Assembly: GCF_030035675.1 (NCBI RefSeq)
Contig: NC_084489.1
Location: 21,663,501 to 21,727,500 of the forward strand
Source of the DNA: Rhineura floridana
Lineage: Eukaryota > Chordata > Lepidosauria > Squamata > Rhineuridae
Length of the DNA: 64,000 nucleotides
Direction of reading: 5' to 3'
Shown: positions 11,001-21,657 of the stretch, one piece after another
Layout: each line of letters begins with the position of its first letter
Position numbering within the stretch: the stretch's first letter is position 1
Program-made: the position numbers and the translations under genes
The notes under the pieces: generated by a model
What the model saw: only the letters and a program-made list of their open reading frames with translations
Told to the model about the DNA's origin: nothing
The model's database searches: none

Positions 11001-11840
11001 TGCTCCCAGTTCCACAAAAGACCTCCCTGTCTGTATCTGGCAATTTCTGAAAAGCTTTCTAAAATAATCAGGCCCCAGTCTGAATCTTTTAAACACTGCT
11101 TCTTTGAATTCAGCATAGGTGACGGGCCTGTCTGAGGGGAAATATTGGTATACCTCAGCCAATTCCCCTTTAATCAGATTTGATAAATACTGCATGTATT
11201 TATCTTCAGGTAGCCCCCAAAACTGAGCTGCTTTTTCAAAGGTGCTGAGGTAAATTTGAGGATCTTGACCAGGCTCATAGACAGCAAAGTCCTTTGGAGT
11301 AATTTTTATTTTTGCTCCATCTCTGTCCTTTCTTGTTTCATCAGAATGAAACTTCTCTCTTTCAAATTTTAACTTTTCTACTTGTAATTCGGCATCCACT
11401 GCTCGTTGCTTCTCCCTCTCCTCAAACCCCATTCTCATTCTCTCAGTTTCCATCTTCAACTTCTCAGCTTCCGTCCTCAATCTCTCAGCTTCCAACTCTC
11501 GCTGTTTATCTTTTTCCTCAGCCTCAAAGACCGACTGCTTTTCTTTCTCATCAGCCTCCCTCCTCAATCTCTCAGCTTCCAACTCCCTCTGCTTGTCTTT
11601 TTCCTCAGCCTTCCATCTTAACTTCTCTCTCAAGTACTCTATATAAGCGGGATTGCTTAAATATCCTTCTGTGGTCTCTTCCCTGACAGGTTGTTTTTGC
11701 TGGGCAGTTGCAAATCCTATAAGTGCTACCCTCAATTCATCTACCCCTTTACCCTCGTGAGGTAAATTGAATGTTATGCACTTTTCCACCAGCTCCTCTC
11801 TTTTCATTTTTATATATTCAGCCATGGTGTTTGAGTTCAC
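8070..11840 (-). CDS. Gag-pol polyprotein of the Gmr1-like Gypsy element
   Basis: A long frame of 1256 codons belonging to the LTR element. From the N-terminus it shows a charged heptad-rich coiled coil (about 70-165) and a gag core with a SCAN-like helical segment (about 185-340; PPEIRLLVKDRSP is typical). A CCHC zinc knuckle (CYKCGRPGHLRFQC) and an aspartic protease (LLDTGAAQTLL) follow. Integrase-type sequence comes next (zinc-binding-like region and a GPYTI-type C-terminal fold), then reverse transcriptase with FCIDYRLINK and the YIDD catalytic box, and RNase H (VATDASDLALG, TTDHRALLWL). In Gmr1 elements the vertebrate SCAN domain is thought to derive from this type of gag. It is an element-encoded fossil or young mobile gene, not a host gene. 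Confidence 0.9.
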   Translation of the reverse strand: MNSNTMAEYIKMKREELVEKCITFNLPHEGKGVDELRVALIGFATAQQKQPVREETTEGYLSNPAYIEYLREKLRWKAEEKDKQRELEAERLRREADEKEKQSVFEAEEKDKQRELEAERLRTEAEKLKMETERMRMGFEEREKQRAVDAELQVEKLKFEREKFHSDETRKDRDGAKIKITPKDFAVYEPGQDPQIYLSTFEKAAQFWGLPEDKYMQYLSNLIKGELAEVYQYFPSDRPVTYAEFKEAVFKRFRLGPDYFRKLFRNCQIQTGRSFVELGAKLMDIFGKWMSSAKAQSVEEVKSLMILDQLYHQLPPEIRLLVKDRSPTSVQEATEMADHFASNRPGWVGKTSREFKPRPYSAGRRDVVPQRVSPPLKSEGHRTPQSGSVYPKSEEKLCYKCGRPGHLRFQCEVANPISNPAQTRTVKTEPKALETAKKVQFCQINWTEVKDLDSSLREEVSVQGANYWALLDTGAAQTLLRPDLIKSEVILPQETVTIQGVRGQPESLPVALVDMTWRGREGRYKVGINAQQQEPVILGRDVMGAQGKIYVVTRQQLGREKEAILRGAETNRVESVNQPQVTIATTSRPAEGDKLYQVVSGEEADQFREELHKDISLKQIKEQALTQQIPFTDKLRNQVVCENGILYRLWMPAERKDECEPVKQMTEVVKENLSQAQQKQRYWYDRTARERVYDVGDMVMAFIPRKHDKLQANWEGPYTIRERLDTVTYVITTDQLNKSKVVHVNTLKPYHTRDAKVLQVTLFPEGSGPELPDLVQESKDKGGVDQVEWSEEVEEEVKEEILRVLKTYRNLFSNKPGQTSIVIHSIDTGDHAPIRSMPYRVNGKVLNEIKKEVEDMLELGVIRESISPWASSIVLVPKKDGTTRFCIDYRLINKITVPDAYPMPRVDAMLELLGAATIISTLDLCKGFWQMELDEQSRAKTAFSTPDGLYEFVTLPMGLRNSPSSFQRLINTVLRGMSDFAVAYIDDVAIFSKSVPEHVQHLTTVLEALRKAGLTIKAKKCQFGLKEVIYLGHKVGSGKITPLWSKVEAIQAWPIPLTKKQVRAFLGVAGFYRKFVRNFGEIATPLHELTKKKCSERVVWTDECQKAFDLLKQALCQGPILIAPDYEKPFIVATDASDLALGVVLLQEREGTRHPVAYLSRKLTPREKNYSSVQKECLAVVWGLNKLRPYVWGRRFTVTTDHRALLWLQTMKNHNTMLQRWSWALQDYQVDFQFIKGKDNVLADGLSRQVAGTAVT

Positions 11841-11965
11841 TCACTCTTTGCCACACACTCTTTGCCAGTCATTCTCACAAGTAATCTTGTTTTGTTATTT
11901 CTGTTTGCCACACCACTGTTAGGGATTCTCTAGTATTCGTATCTGGATTCTCTGTTGTTCGTATC

Positions 11966-11983
11966 CCACCGCTACTGACACCA
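11966..11983 (-). other. Primer binding site, tRNA-Leu type
   Basis: On the minus strand it begins TGGTGTCAG two bases inside the 5' LTR and resembles the 3' end of tRNA-Leu (CTGACACCA). Assignment is by motif recall. Confidence 0.65.
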
Positions 11984-11985
11984 CA

Positions 11986-12652
11986 TGTGATGCGTCCTTC
12001 CCTGGCTCTCCCTGTCAGGTTCCTACCTGCTCGTGGTTATTGCCTGTCACTAGGCACCACCAGGGACTCCACCAGTCCGGACCGCTCTCTCTTATGGTTT
12101 ACCTATCCGCTCTAGCACAGATCTCAACAGATCCCCCTGCTAGGCAACCACCAGTATCGTCCCAATACTAGTATTCCCAGAGACTCTGAATACTGGTATT
12201 GTTATTCTCTTCACCGCTGCCACCATTTGTTACAGTTCCCCTTCAGCCTTGGTCATTACCTTACCCTCCCTTCTGGTCTGTGAAACCCCAGCCAAGGATC
12301 AGGCCTTTGGTAAACCAAATTAAGTATTTATTACAGATAACAAAGCTAACAAGATTAACAAGATTTCTTCTTAAGGCACATAAGCATATGGTTTTACTCA
12401 ATACTAATCCGAACTCCACCTCCCTCCTGGTAAACAACTCTCTAAACCCCACCAACCAACCCACTCAGTTCTCTTCTCCCCCCCCTGATTCCACTCTCAC
12501 TCTTCCTTTTATACATTCAGCCATTTTAAACACTCAGCCAATCATCTCGCATTCTACTGCCCATTCACTCCCCCTCCTCTTTCACTCCACTTACCATGTA
12601 TCTTCTAAAACAACAACACTTACCATATATACATTAATATAGGAACATCACA
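11986..12652 (-). repeat. 5' LTR of the Gmr1-like element
   Basis: Same length and near-identical sequence to the other LTR. It ends at the GAGAC target duplication (12653-12657). Confidence 0.93.
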
Positions 12653-12657
12653 GAGAC

Positions 12658-13127
12658 ATGCAAAGCTTTGGATTTCCAAAGTATGTTTCACACCTGAAGC
12701 AAAGCAGGTTGTTTCCAAAGCGCTTCAGAGCAAAATGCTGATGTGGGGTCCAAATCAGTTCTTTTTTTCTGTACATACTCCTAATATGCAACTCATCTTG
12801 AAGCCTGGGAGAGGCATGCATGCTACTTTGGGAGTAGAGAAGTCCTCCTAGATTCCTAGCTTGTTCCGTCCACTCTCACCTAAGCTGACCTTTCCTTCCA
12901 GGTGTAAACTGGTATCCACAGGGGAAACAAATCTCACTTCCTGCTCCTTCTGTGACCTCTGTCTTCCTTTGTTCTTCTTGACAGCATGGCTCCCTGAGGA
13001 GGAGAACAGATGCAGCAGACATCTCTTCCGCAGCATCTCCTATCTAGTTCATCAGATGTAGGTCTTTTCTGTCTAAATGTATTTCCTACAGTAAATGTAT
13101 TTCCTACAGTTTGTTATATTTCTTATA
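12658..13127. other. Spacer with no recognisable gene
   Basis: I see no coding similarity or repeat family, apart from a short direct duplication of a TTTCCTACAGT-type motif near 13080-13110. Confidence 0.4.
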
Positions 13128-13354
13128 CAGTAGGGCCCCGCTTTATGGCGCTTCGCTTTACAGCGATTTGCTAGTACAGTGGTCTCAATTAGACACAATT
13201 AGACTAAAGCCCCACTCATACGGTGCTTGTTCCGCTTTTACGGCGGTTTTCGGGTATCGCATGCCATTCTATTCAATGAGTTCCGCTTTACAGCATTTTT
13301 TGCTTTACAGCGGGGGTCCGGAGCATAACCCGCCGTATGAGTGGGGCCCTACTG
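13128..13354. mobile_element. MITE with CAGTAGGGCCCC termini (pogo/Tigger type)
   Basis: A 227-bp element with inverted ends CAGTAGGGCCCCGC and GGGGCCCTACTG, flanked by TA on both sides (13126-13127 and 13355-13356). A TA target duplication with CAG-starting TIRs is typical of Tc1/mariner pogo-Tigger non-autonomous elements. Much of the interior is also self-complementary. Confidence 0.8.
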
Positions 13355-13470
13355 TACCAGAATCGCAGTGTAATTTCTACCAAGATGACATGTAGCTACT
13401 GCTTAGTGTTTACTGCATACGCTTAATTCTGCAAAAGTACCATTTATAATCCATAGATCCTAACATAATA

Positions 13471-13694
13471 TGAAATGGACTACCTTCAAGTTGATTCTGA
13501 CTTATGACGACCCTATGAATAGGGTTTTCATGGTAAGGGGTATTCAGAGGTGGATTACCATTGTCTTCCTCTGAGGCTAAGAGGCAGTGACTGGCCCAAG
13601 ATCACCCAGTGAGTTTCATGGCTGTGTGGGGATTCAAACCCTGGTCTCCCAGGTCATAGTCCAGTACTCTAACCGCTACACTACACTGGCTCAC
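13471..13694 (-). repeat. tRNA-derived SINE with BovB-like tail
   Basis: The minus strand shows the tRNA-like A and B box region (…GGTTTGAATCC type) followed by a conserved body. It ends in a CGACTTGAAGGCAG-type 3' part resembling the BovB LINE end. The same family lies at 23234-23446, 43933-44159 and 49345-49537. Confidence 0.8.
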
Positions 13695-14084
13695 ACCATG
13701 ATAAAACAGCAATAATCAATATGTGGCAAATTAGGGACTCTGCCAGTCTCCTGCCTCTGAGCTCATCTTTCACGGCCTCATATCTAGAGGGGAATGGGGT
13801 TCATCACCCAGGCCCTCCTCCTCTATCCTTGTCTCTCTTAGCTCCTGGAGAGGAGTGGGAGTAGGGTTGCCATATTCCAGTTCCACAAATCTGGGCAGGC
13901 TAATTTGCATATTATGCAAATATTATGCAAATATTTGCATATTAATATTTGGATTGTTCAGTTGTTTTGTTTTTGTGCCTAGGAATTACCACCAAAAACT
14001 GGGGAAAGATGTGCAAAATCTTTTTTTTTTAATTTACATTTTCAGCCTTAAATGCCTAGACTCTAGTTTCCAACACTATGGAAT

Positions 14085-14215
14085 ATTTATTGATTGATTA
14101 AGAGGATTTATATCCTGCCCTTCTGCTGTTAAAAACAGAGCTCAGCACAGCTTACAAATATAATAAAAACAATAAAAATACACAATCAATATAAAAACAC
14201 AATAAAAACACAAAA
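14085..14215 (-). repeat. L2/CR1-type LINE 3' end fragment
   Basis: The reverse strand shows the familiar LINE 3' tail region (…GCAGAAGGGCAGGATATAAAT type) at the edge nearest 14085. It lies within the hAT element. Confidence 0.5.
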
Positions 14216-14643
14216 TAGCAAGAAACATAAAGTAAGTCAGGGCACCAGTCTGGTTAGCCATTACATATATGATATATTTCAGAGATGTGGTGGGTGGAGA
14301 AAAACAAAAAGCCAAAATGTTAGGCAAAGGAGTCTTTCACACCACATGCTCAGTTCTAAATACTGTTGCAGCAAGTTTTACAAGTTCCTCCAGTATTCCA
14401 CTGGTGCAGGCACTCAGACATTCAAAGTACCTGTATGTTTCTTAGGTTTTATAAAAGCAGAGCTTTGCTTAACTCAAAATTTCTTCTCCCTTTGATCAAC
14501 CACATCTACACAGGTTCCACCTCCCTACTCAAAATGAAACTGGGCCTGGAAGTGTGCAACAACCTCACACATACCTTGCTAATTAGATTACCAATGCCAG
14601 GATGTCTGTCTTATTGACTACTCTCCTGCTCCCCCCCCCCACC

Positions 14644-15085
14644 AGGCATCATGAAAGACCCAGTCCTGGATGTGAAAGTTGGACAGTGAAAGAAGCGGAT
14701 AAGAGAAAAATCCATTTATTTGAAATGTGGTGTTGGAGGAGAGCTTTGTGCATACCATGGACTGCAAAAAAGACAAATAATTAGGTGTTAGAACAAATTA
14801 AACCAGAACTATCACTAGAAGCTAAAATGATGAAACTGAGGTTATCATACTTTGGACACATCATGAGAAGACATGATTCACTAGATAATGCTGGGAAAAA
14901 CAGAAGGGAGTAGTAAAAGAGGAAGACCAAACAAGAGATGGATTGATTCCATAAAGGAAGCCACAGACCTGAACTTACAAGATCTGAACAGGGTGGTTCA
15001 TGACCTCCATGCTCTTGAAGGTCGCTGATTCATAGGGTCGCCATAAGTCATAGTTGACTTGAAGGCACATAACAACAGCAACCTC
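14644..15085 (+). repeat. BovB (RTE) LINE, 3' fragment with decayed ORF end
   Basis: The plus strand, over several frames, encodes pieces of the RTE ORF2 C-terminus (WTVKEADKRKIHLFEMWCWRR; LSYFGHIMRR) and ends in GGGTCGCCATAAGTCATAG…GACTTGAAGGCAC, the BovB 3' end. It is frameshifted and 5'-truncated. Confidence 0.8.
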
Positions 15086-16979
15086 TTCAAAGTACTGATA
15101 AGCCTTTTGTTGTAATTAAAATAATAATTATAAATTCTTGCTCTTATCACTAATGGGAGTTAATTATCTTGCATATGCCCATAGTAAATTTTCAGATACT
15201 TTCAGACCCTCAGCAATTTTCAAGTGGTCTATGCAGAAGAACAGTTTGGGAACCCCTGGAATAAGACACCTGCTTATGTCCCTGTGCTGCTCTCACCCCT
15301 CATTTAGGTGCCTGGGATGCTTGCGTGTGGACATACCTCCTTACAATTATGGAAAGTGATTCTTAATAATAAGTCTCCAGACACAAAGTTACATAGGTAT
15401 TTATCAGTTGTTTAGTAGAAAATTCAGAAGTGCAGAGTCCCTTCATGATAGTTGCAGCCACAATACACCTTTTTTGCTCCTGGATTAAGAATGAGATCTT
15501 TGTTAATGCATTCTCTCACAACAACAAACATCTCTAGGAGCCAATCAGCATGTAAGTGGAGAGTGTTAGCAACTGAGAAGAGTCTTCCCAGTGGCTTTCT
15601 TCACCTCCTTTCACTCTGATTGGCTCCAATCAGCAGGAAAGGCAAGGAAGCATATTAGAAGACTCTTCTCAGTGACTAACACACTCCCTTTTCATGCTGA
15701 TTGTAGGATGCTTGGCGACATAGGGACCCTGCTCCCAAAAAAGCAGAGGGACTAAGACCCCCTGGGCGACTACCCTCCTGGTGCTTATAGACATGACCGT
15801 AAAATATTTTGTGACGTGCAAGTTCGATATGACATTATTTATTAAGTGTGTTTAGGATTACACTGATGGCATTCCCAAATATGTACTTTCACACAGACTT
15901 TGATTTTCCATAACACAATGTTCGCCCAAGCCTCCACACTTGGGGGGGGCACTACTTGCATACCCCTTCCATAAGCACATCAAAGTTGGATACACACGTG
16001 AACCAAGACCCAGACAACAGGGCACTCAAAACAAAAAGGTAATTACAGTGGCTGAGTAGATCTTGTACAGTGGTTATACTGACTGGGCAGCCACTGTCCT
16101 TCATATTTTACAAAATATTTTTTCCTATACAAAGATTAAATTTCTGTGTATGAAAAAGTAATATATGAAGTGGTCTCAATAGTGAGAAAAGTAAACAAGT
16201 GAATGGTGATCCAAATGTTTTTCATTATGAAGCTAGCTGCCAGATGATGTATCACCTTCCCTACGCATGCAGCGTAGACTGAAAAAACAGCACCCAAGCC
16301 ACCATTCAATACATGCATGTGTTCTTTCCAACATGAATCTACAGGTCTCAAAAAGTAATGTGTGACAAAGTCCTCAAACACCTTATAACATACCTCAGAC
16401 ATGGTTTCTTGTTCTACCAGCATGCCTTCACACCATCACTTTGCCAAAACATAAGGATAGGTAAATTGCTTTTAGGGAGGTTCACAATTATGATTTCCTA
16501 TTTATTTAATCTAAAAATATTTAAAATACATAAAAACAGCCAGGGGAAGATATTGGAGAAATATAAAATAAATACAAATAAAAAAGGTAGGGAGGTGAAG
16601 AGACCTTAAATGTGCTACTCACCATCTCTCAGCCTATCCTCCCCTCAGGATGAAAACAATGGAGAACCATGACCACCCCCAGGAAGAAGGGCACACTTAA
16701 AATGTAGAGGAAAAAATCATCTACAACCATAGCATGAAATCAAATACTTATTGGGACACAGTATGAAGAAATATTTATATAAACATGACTGTCAAATATG
16801 TTTATGAATTACACAATCTGTAAATATATTTATAGTGCAATCCGATGTTTGTTTACTCAGAAGCAAGTCCCAATGTATTCAATGGGGCTTACTCAAACTG
16901 GGAAGTGTGCAGAGAACTACAGCCTCAAGTGATAAGGAACTTGTTCTTTCAACTTGTTATTTTAAGTTGAGACCTTATC

Positions 16980-17205
16980 CCAGACTGAGTCTGTGTTGGA
17001 ATTGCTTTTTAATATGTTTTTGAGCCTTTTCTTTTTTAAAAAAAAGATTTTTTTAAAGCTTTTAAAAAATATTTTCAAAGATGTTTTAATATATTTTAAA
17101 GTCTGTTTTTTATGATGTTTTAAAGTGCTTTTAGTGCTTTTGTTTGCCGCCCTGGGCTCCTACTGGGAGGAAGGGTGGGATATAAATCAAATAATAAATA
17201 AATAA
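16980..17205 (+). repeat. L2-like LINE 3' tail
   Basis: An AT-rich 3' UTR ends with GCCGCCCTGGGCTCCTACTG, a GGATATAAAT motif and an (AATA)n tail. The same family ends at 26601, 34478 and 55869-55935. Confidence 0.65.
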
Positions 17206-17366
17206 ACTTCATTCACCCAACCCAAAATTCAGAATCATGCCTCTTTAGGCTGTTTTCCAACTGTTTATTCTTGCTTTATGGTTATTGGATTTTAAAGGGA
17301 TTTATTTCTTATTGTGAGTTGCCTTGGTTTCCCAACCCTTACCTCATAAGGTTGTTGGAAAGACTC

Positions 17367-17369
<3 letters not shown>

Positions 17370-17453
<84 letters not shown>
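17370..17453. repeat. (AC)n microsatellite
   Basis: About 84 bases of uninterrupted CA repeat. Confidence 0.97.
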
Positions 17454-17457
<4 letters not shown>

Positions 17458-18266
17458 GATGTATAAATATATACAGCCCATATAATAGTTTATTGTCAAA
17501 CCAGTTGGTCATTGCAGAAAAATCAGTATTAGTTTTAAAAAAATCAGTATTAGTTTCCTACAGAATAAAAACTGTAATACCTGCCTACTTGCTTTAAAAT
17601 AGGACTGGAGGGGGGACAGAAATAGTTAGAACACAAACACAATTCTTTTTTACATTCACTCAAAAGTCCCATTAATTTACAGCACATTCATAACCATGTC
17701 TACTCAAAAGTAAGTCCTATTGAATTCAATGGGATTTACTCTGGGCATATGGGATTAGCATGCTTTTACACCCACAAAAGCAAGTATTGGGAAGGTTTTC
17801 AAAACGCTGCCCAGGATCTGACTCCTGCACACAAGAGGAAAAAAATTTGAAATGTATATACTTACCCAATTTATGAGATTTTCAGATAAACGGGGGGGGG
17901 GGGAACCACCATTTTCTGGCATTGCAATGAGGTTTTCTAGACACTACCCAGGTCAACCAAATTGGCTTCACACTGATTGGCTGCAGTCCTGAACGGGCGG
18001 GGTTAGACTGAGCTACGAAGCACTATAAAGTTCAGATTTGTTTAAAAAAAATTTTAACAGTGGGGGGGGTGGCTGACATTTTTGTGTATATCTCGAGAAC
18101 CAGACCACTTAGAAACTTTTTTAAAAAAATTAAAGCTGAGAATCCGGGCCACCTAAGGGGCTAAACGGACGCCGGGTGTCATGCAAAGAATCCGGGTAAA
18201 ACCCGGCTAACCGGGCAATATGGCAACCCTAAGTGGGAGGCCATCCTCCTTGGCTTCTAGTGACCA

Positions 18267-18700
18267 TAGGGATGGAAAGTTCTGTCAGTTTTGATTCTCT
18301 TGGTTTCATTTTTCCAAACTTAAATTCAGTTCTCCACATTTCTACAGTAATCTGCATTTCACTTTTTTAAAAAAAATCTTCATGAAAAATTTCCAGCATT
18401 TTAGTGTGAATTTCCCCTAATAAATAAATTTCTGCAGGCAGGTTTGATTAATGTACACATTTTTGCAAACACTTTCTTGCCATATAATGCATTTTTGTAT
18501 GTTATTTGCACTTACATATTTCATTTTTAGGCACACCTTCCCCAACATATGCACTTTTGCAGATATTGTTTGGTTGTTGAACTGCCATGCAAAATTTGAA
18601 TAAGTGCATATTTCAAAGGATGGTTGTGTTTTGGTTCTCATATTGTTTTGGAAAGTGCAAATCTGACAGATTTTTGATAGATTTTTCTCCTGTCTCTGCC
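18267..18700 (+). mobile_element. hAT-type MITE, ~440-bp family, copy A
   Basis: Begins TAGGGATGG and follows the same internal sequence as the clean copies at 33933-34370 and 43368-43807. The right end is degenerate. Confidence 0.7.
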
Positions 18701-19000
18701 CAGCTTGGCTGTCTCTTGAGGAGATTGCTGGCCCCTATGCTGGGGCAATCACTGAGCCGTTGAACTGCAAAAGCAGCTCATTAACAGCTGACATGGAGCT
18801 TTCCCTGGGCTCTGCTTGTGATGATGAGTCCCTGACACACACACAAAAGTTAACAGTAAAAGGCAGTGCTAAAAACAAATCGGAGACAGCAGAAACAGAA
18901 AATGCATCAGCAGTTAGAAACCTGTGAAAATAAAAAGGTCTTTGCCTGGCACATGTAGCCACCCTGAAGGAGGGCTTCTAAGGAAGGTCTTAGTATACAG

Positions 19001-19568
19001 AAGGGATGGGTGACTTGTGGTCCTCCCGATGTCATTGGAGTCCAACTCCCATCAGCCCCAGGCAGCACAGCTAATGGTAAGGGATAGGGATGTGCAAATC
19101 TGCCAGTTTCAGTCTCTCCCACGGTCACATTTCCCAAGTCTTATATTCAGTTTGCCATGTTTCCTCATCAGTTTGATTTTTTTTAAAAAAATCTCATTAA
19201 AGTTTGTCAGCATTCTAGTGCACAGTTCTCCTCGTACATATTTTAATATGTAAGTTTGATTAATATACACACATTGTTCCAAGCAATGTTCTCTAGCATA
19301 ATGCAGTTTTAAAGTGTATCTTCACTAACATATGGCTGTTTAGACACACTGTCCCCTAATATACATCTTTTGTTGTTGTTGTTTGGGAGACCTGCATCAC
19401 AAAATTCAGAGAAGATACCTGAATTTTCAGTTCATGTATTGCTTTGAGAAATGCGAGTTAGATAGATTTGCATTAAAATGTGAACCAAACGGAATTTCTC
19501 GCCATCCCTGAGGGATATGGGAGTTGTAGTCCAGCAACATCTGGAGGGCTATGGGTTCTCCAGCCCTG
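19001..19568. mobile_element. Palindromic hAT-like MITE interrupted by copy B of the ~440-bp family
   Basis: The outer ends (GGGATGGGTGACTTGTGGTC and the CTGGAGGGCTATGGGTTCTC side) are inverted versions of one another. They belong to the common 'TGTGGCCCTCCAGATGTTGTTGG' type of squamate repeat. The inner element 19085-19510 splits it. Confidence 0.55.
19085..19510 (+). mobile_element. hAT-type MITE, ~440-bp family, copy B (nested)
   Basis: Starts TAGGGATG, ends CATCCCT, and is flanked by AAGGGAT/GAGGGAT-like target sequence of the host MITE. Confidence 0.65.
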
Positions 19569-19569
19569 G

Positions 19570-20410
19570 AGTATGTTAATGACGTACATGTCAGATCTTG
19601 TGCACAAGGAAGCAATGAACATATAGTCACTGGAAGCAGGGATTGCAGATGCAATCGTGCTCTTCCCTGAATGCATTCATTTTACACAGTTTCAGATTTA
19701 TGTTGAATTCGCCCTGGGCATCCAAGGATTGGAGAAAGCTCTGCAATTCCTTTATCGCTCCTCCTGCTTGTTTCCACTCCTTGATCCTTCCCACTGCTTT
19801 CTTCTTCTACTTGAATCCCTGGAATCTCTGTTTTTGAATAGGATTGTACAGGCTGCATACCCTGGAAATCATGAGACCTAGAACAAAATCTCTGATATTA
19901 CGGGCTAGCTGTTCCTCAGCTGTTCTTCTCTTGTTCCTGATTATCTTACTGATCCAGGCCCCGTTCTCACACACAACTAGCGGGTGGCATGTGGATGGCT
20001 TCTCCGTGCTTCTATCCCATGCTGCTGCATTATGTAGATAAATGGGTGGGACGAGTGGAGCCAGTTGTGTGGCTCCTTCTCACTCATGTGCCATCTGAAA
20101 AGTGAACAAAAAGGAATTGACCCCATACATTGGATTTTGATATTCAACAGCTTTCAGCAGTGACATGAGATCTAAGCAAAGTAGCTCCTGTATTGGAGAG
20201 ACACATGTGGGAACAAGGCCTGGGTTGCCACCTCATATGTGGTAACTGGGCTTGCATTCTGAAGATCTTTGCTGCACAGCTGTGAAGCTTTTATACACAA
20301 GGATCTCCTAGGTTTAGGTTCATTAAGGCAAGTAACTCACTGAAACAGTCTATTGAAAGAATCACCCAATTTGTACTACAGGGAGATGTAGTTATACTGA
20401 TGAACCTCAG
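19570..20410. other. Spacer upstream of receptor copy 2, no recognisable gene
   Basis: No coding similarity or named repeat was recognised. Homology with the upstream part of copy 3 begins only at about 20411. Confidence 0.4.
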
Positions 20411-20566
20411 TGCATCTAGTTAAGAAAGCATTTGTCATGCATTTAGCCCAATCTTCAAGGATTACTGAGATTCTTGTATGAAGACACTGGAACAGGCAGT
20501 TTTCAAAACTGAATTGAAAACTGCATCAGAAATCCTATATAGACAACCCTGTCCGTTTTTTGGAGT
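20411..20566 (+). promoter_or_regulatory. Promoter region of receptor copy 2
   Basis: Homologous to 29728-29870 upstream of the copy 3 first exon (shared GCATCTAGT, CTTGTCATGCATTTAG and GAAGACACTGG motifs), so this is conserved proximal promoter sequence. A TATATAGA element lies at 20536-20543. Copy 1 shares only the last 20 or so bases before and including its TATA box. Confidence 0.6.
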
Positions 20567-20879
20567 GGGTATTGGTATTATTTTGATTTGGCACCATAAG
20601 CCATAACCTCAAATTGTGAAACTAGTAAGTTACTTCGCAATTTTCAAAATCCTCTGTAGGAGTACGGAAACAGATTTTGCTGACCAGGCAAAGGTCTCTT
20701 GTTAGAAGGGAACTATTTTTTGGTTTAAGTAGCAACATTTGTTCACTAGAAATTTTCAGAACAATTCTTTCTTCACACAGGAAAGGGTTATTTCTTATTT
20801 TCTGCTTTTTACAACGTGCCTGTTCCAAAGAATCCAGCTTTCACCATCATCTTTTAAAAGCAAGCAACTTTGTAAATTG
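20567..20879 (+). other. Non-coding exon 1 (5' UTR) of receptor copy 2
   Basis: Nearly identical to 338-650 and ends at the same AATTG|GTAAGT donor (GT at 20880). It is spliced, by inference, to the acceptor at 27306. Confidence 0.6.
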
Positions 20880-21657
20880 GTAAGTTAATTTATGTTGGGA
20901 GTGGGAGGAGTTAGATTTATGTGAATAAACAGCAAAAAGTCAACATTGATTAGGAATGCTGTGTGAATTTCTAAGCCTGAAAAAAAGCCTACCAGGGTGT
21001 AAAAAGGGCAGTTATTACATACAACAAAACTTGAATATTGATTATTAATGAACCAGTTACAGTTTCCTATTATGCTGATATCGTTCAGAACGCTGGAATT
21101 GCAAGGAGGAGAATTCAGTAGTCAAAAGAGATTTTGGTCATCAAAGTCCTTGAATTCTCATCTCTTGTGTCAGATTTTACCAATTATAACGTAAGTGGTA
21201 CTAACATTTAAACTAAGACACATGCCATGGCTACCACAAAATCCTGCTTTACACAAATACAATTTTACATTACTCTGAGTGCATCAAGAAAACTTGGGCT
21301 TCAGTCCTATAGCCACTCATCCAGAAGTAAACACCACTGAATTCAATTGGACTTACTTTTGAGTAGACACTTATGGGATGGTATTGTGAATGCACAATTT
21401 GCCCCTGCTGTAGCTCACCCACATGCACAACTACAGTGATGTGAAGATAAAGAGTTTTGAAATTAGTATCAGCCTACTTCTCAAAACACTGTCCGGAGGA
21501 AATGAATATGCAGTCAGAGTACTTTGAAGATGAAAGCACAGAGCTTTGAGGATCAGAATAAACATTCTATATAGTGACATTCAGGATAGAGGAAAGAATC
21601 ATAGCTCAGTGCCAGAACATTACTTTGCATGGAGAAGGTCCTTGGTTTAAGATTACA

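Larger units (their letters stand above)
7290..12652 (-). mobile_element. Gmr1-like Ty3/Gypsy LTR retrotransposon, young and nearly whole
   Basis: A full-length LTR element on the minus strand, bounded by two 667-bp LTRs (7290-7956 and 11986-12652). The LTRs start TGTGATG and end CATCACA, and a 5-bp target duplication GAGAC flanks the element (7285-7289 and 12653-12657). By eye the LTRs differ at about one position, so insertion was very recent. A tRNA-Leu-like primer binding site lies just inside the 5' LTR and a G-rich polypurine tract just inside the 3' LTR. The internal region carries gag, protease, integrase-type segments, reverse transcriptase and RNase H. Integrase-type sequence lies upstream of RT, the unusual order known for the Gmr1 lineage. 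It looks nearly whole, with perhaps one break. Confidence 0.93.
13862..18231. mobile_element. hAT DNA transposon, 4.4 kb, with nested insertions
   Basis: Perfect 15-bp terminal inverted repeats TAGGGTTGCCATATT (13862-13876) and AATATGGCAACCCTA (18217-18231) are flanked by an 8-bp target duplication AGTGGGAG (13854-13861 and 18232-18239), the hAT signature. No transposase frame is visible, so it is non-autonomous. The interior contains an L2 3' fragment (about 14085-14215), a BovB LINE end (14644-15085), an L2 tail (about 16980-17205) and a long (AC)n. The remainder (15086-16980 and 17454-18216) shows nothing I recognise as coding. Confidence 0.8.
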
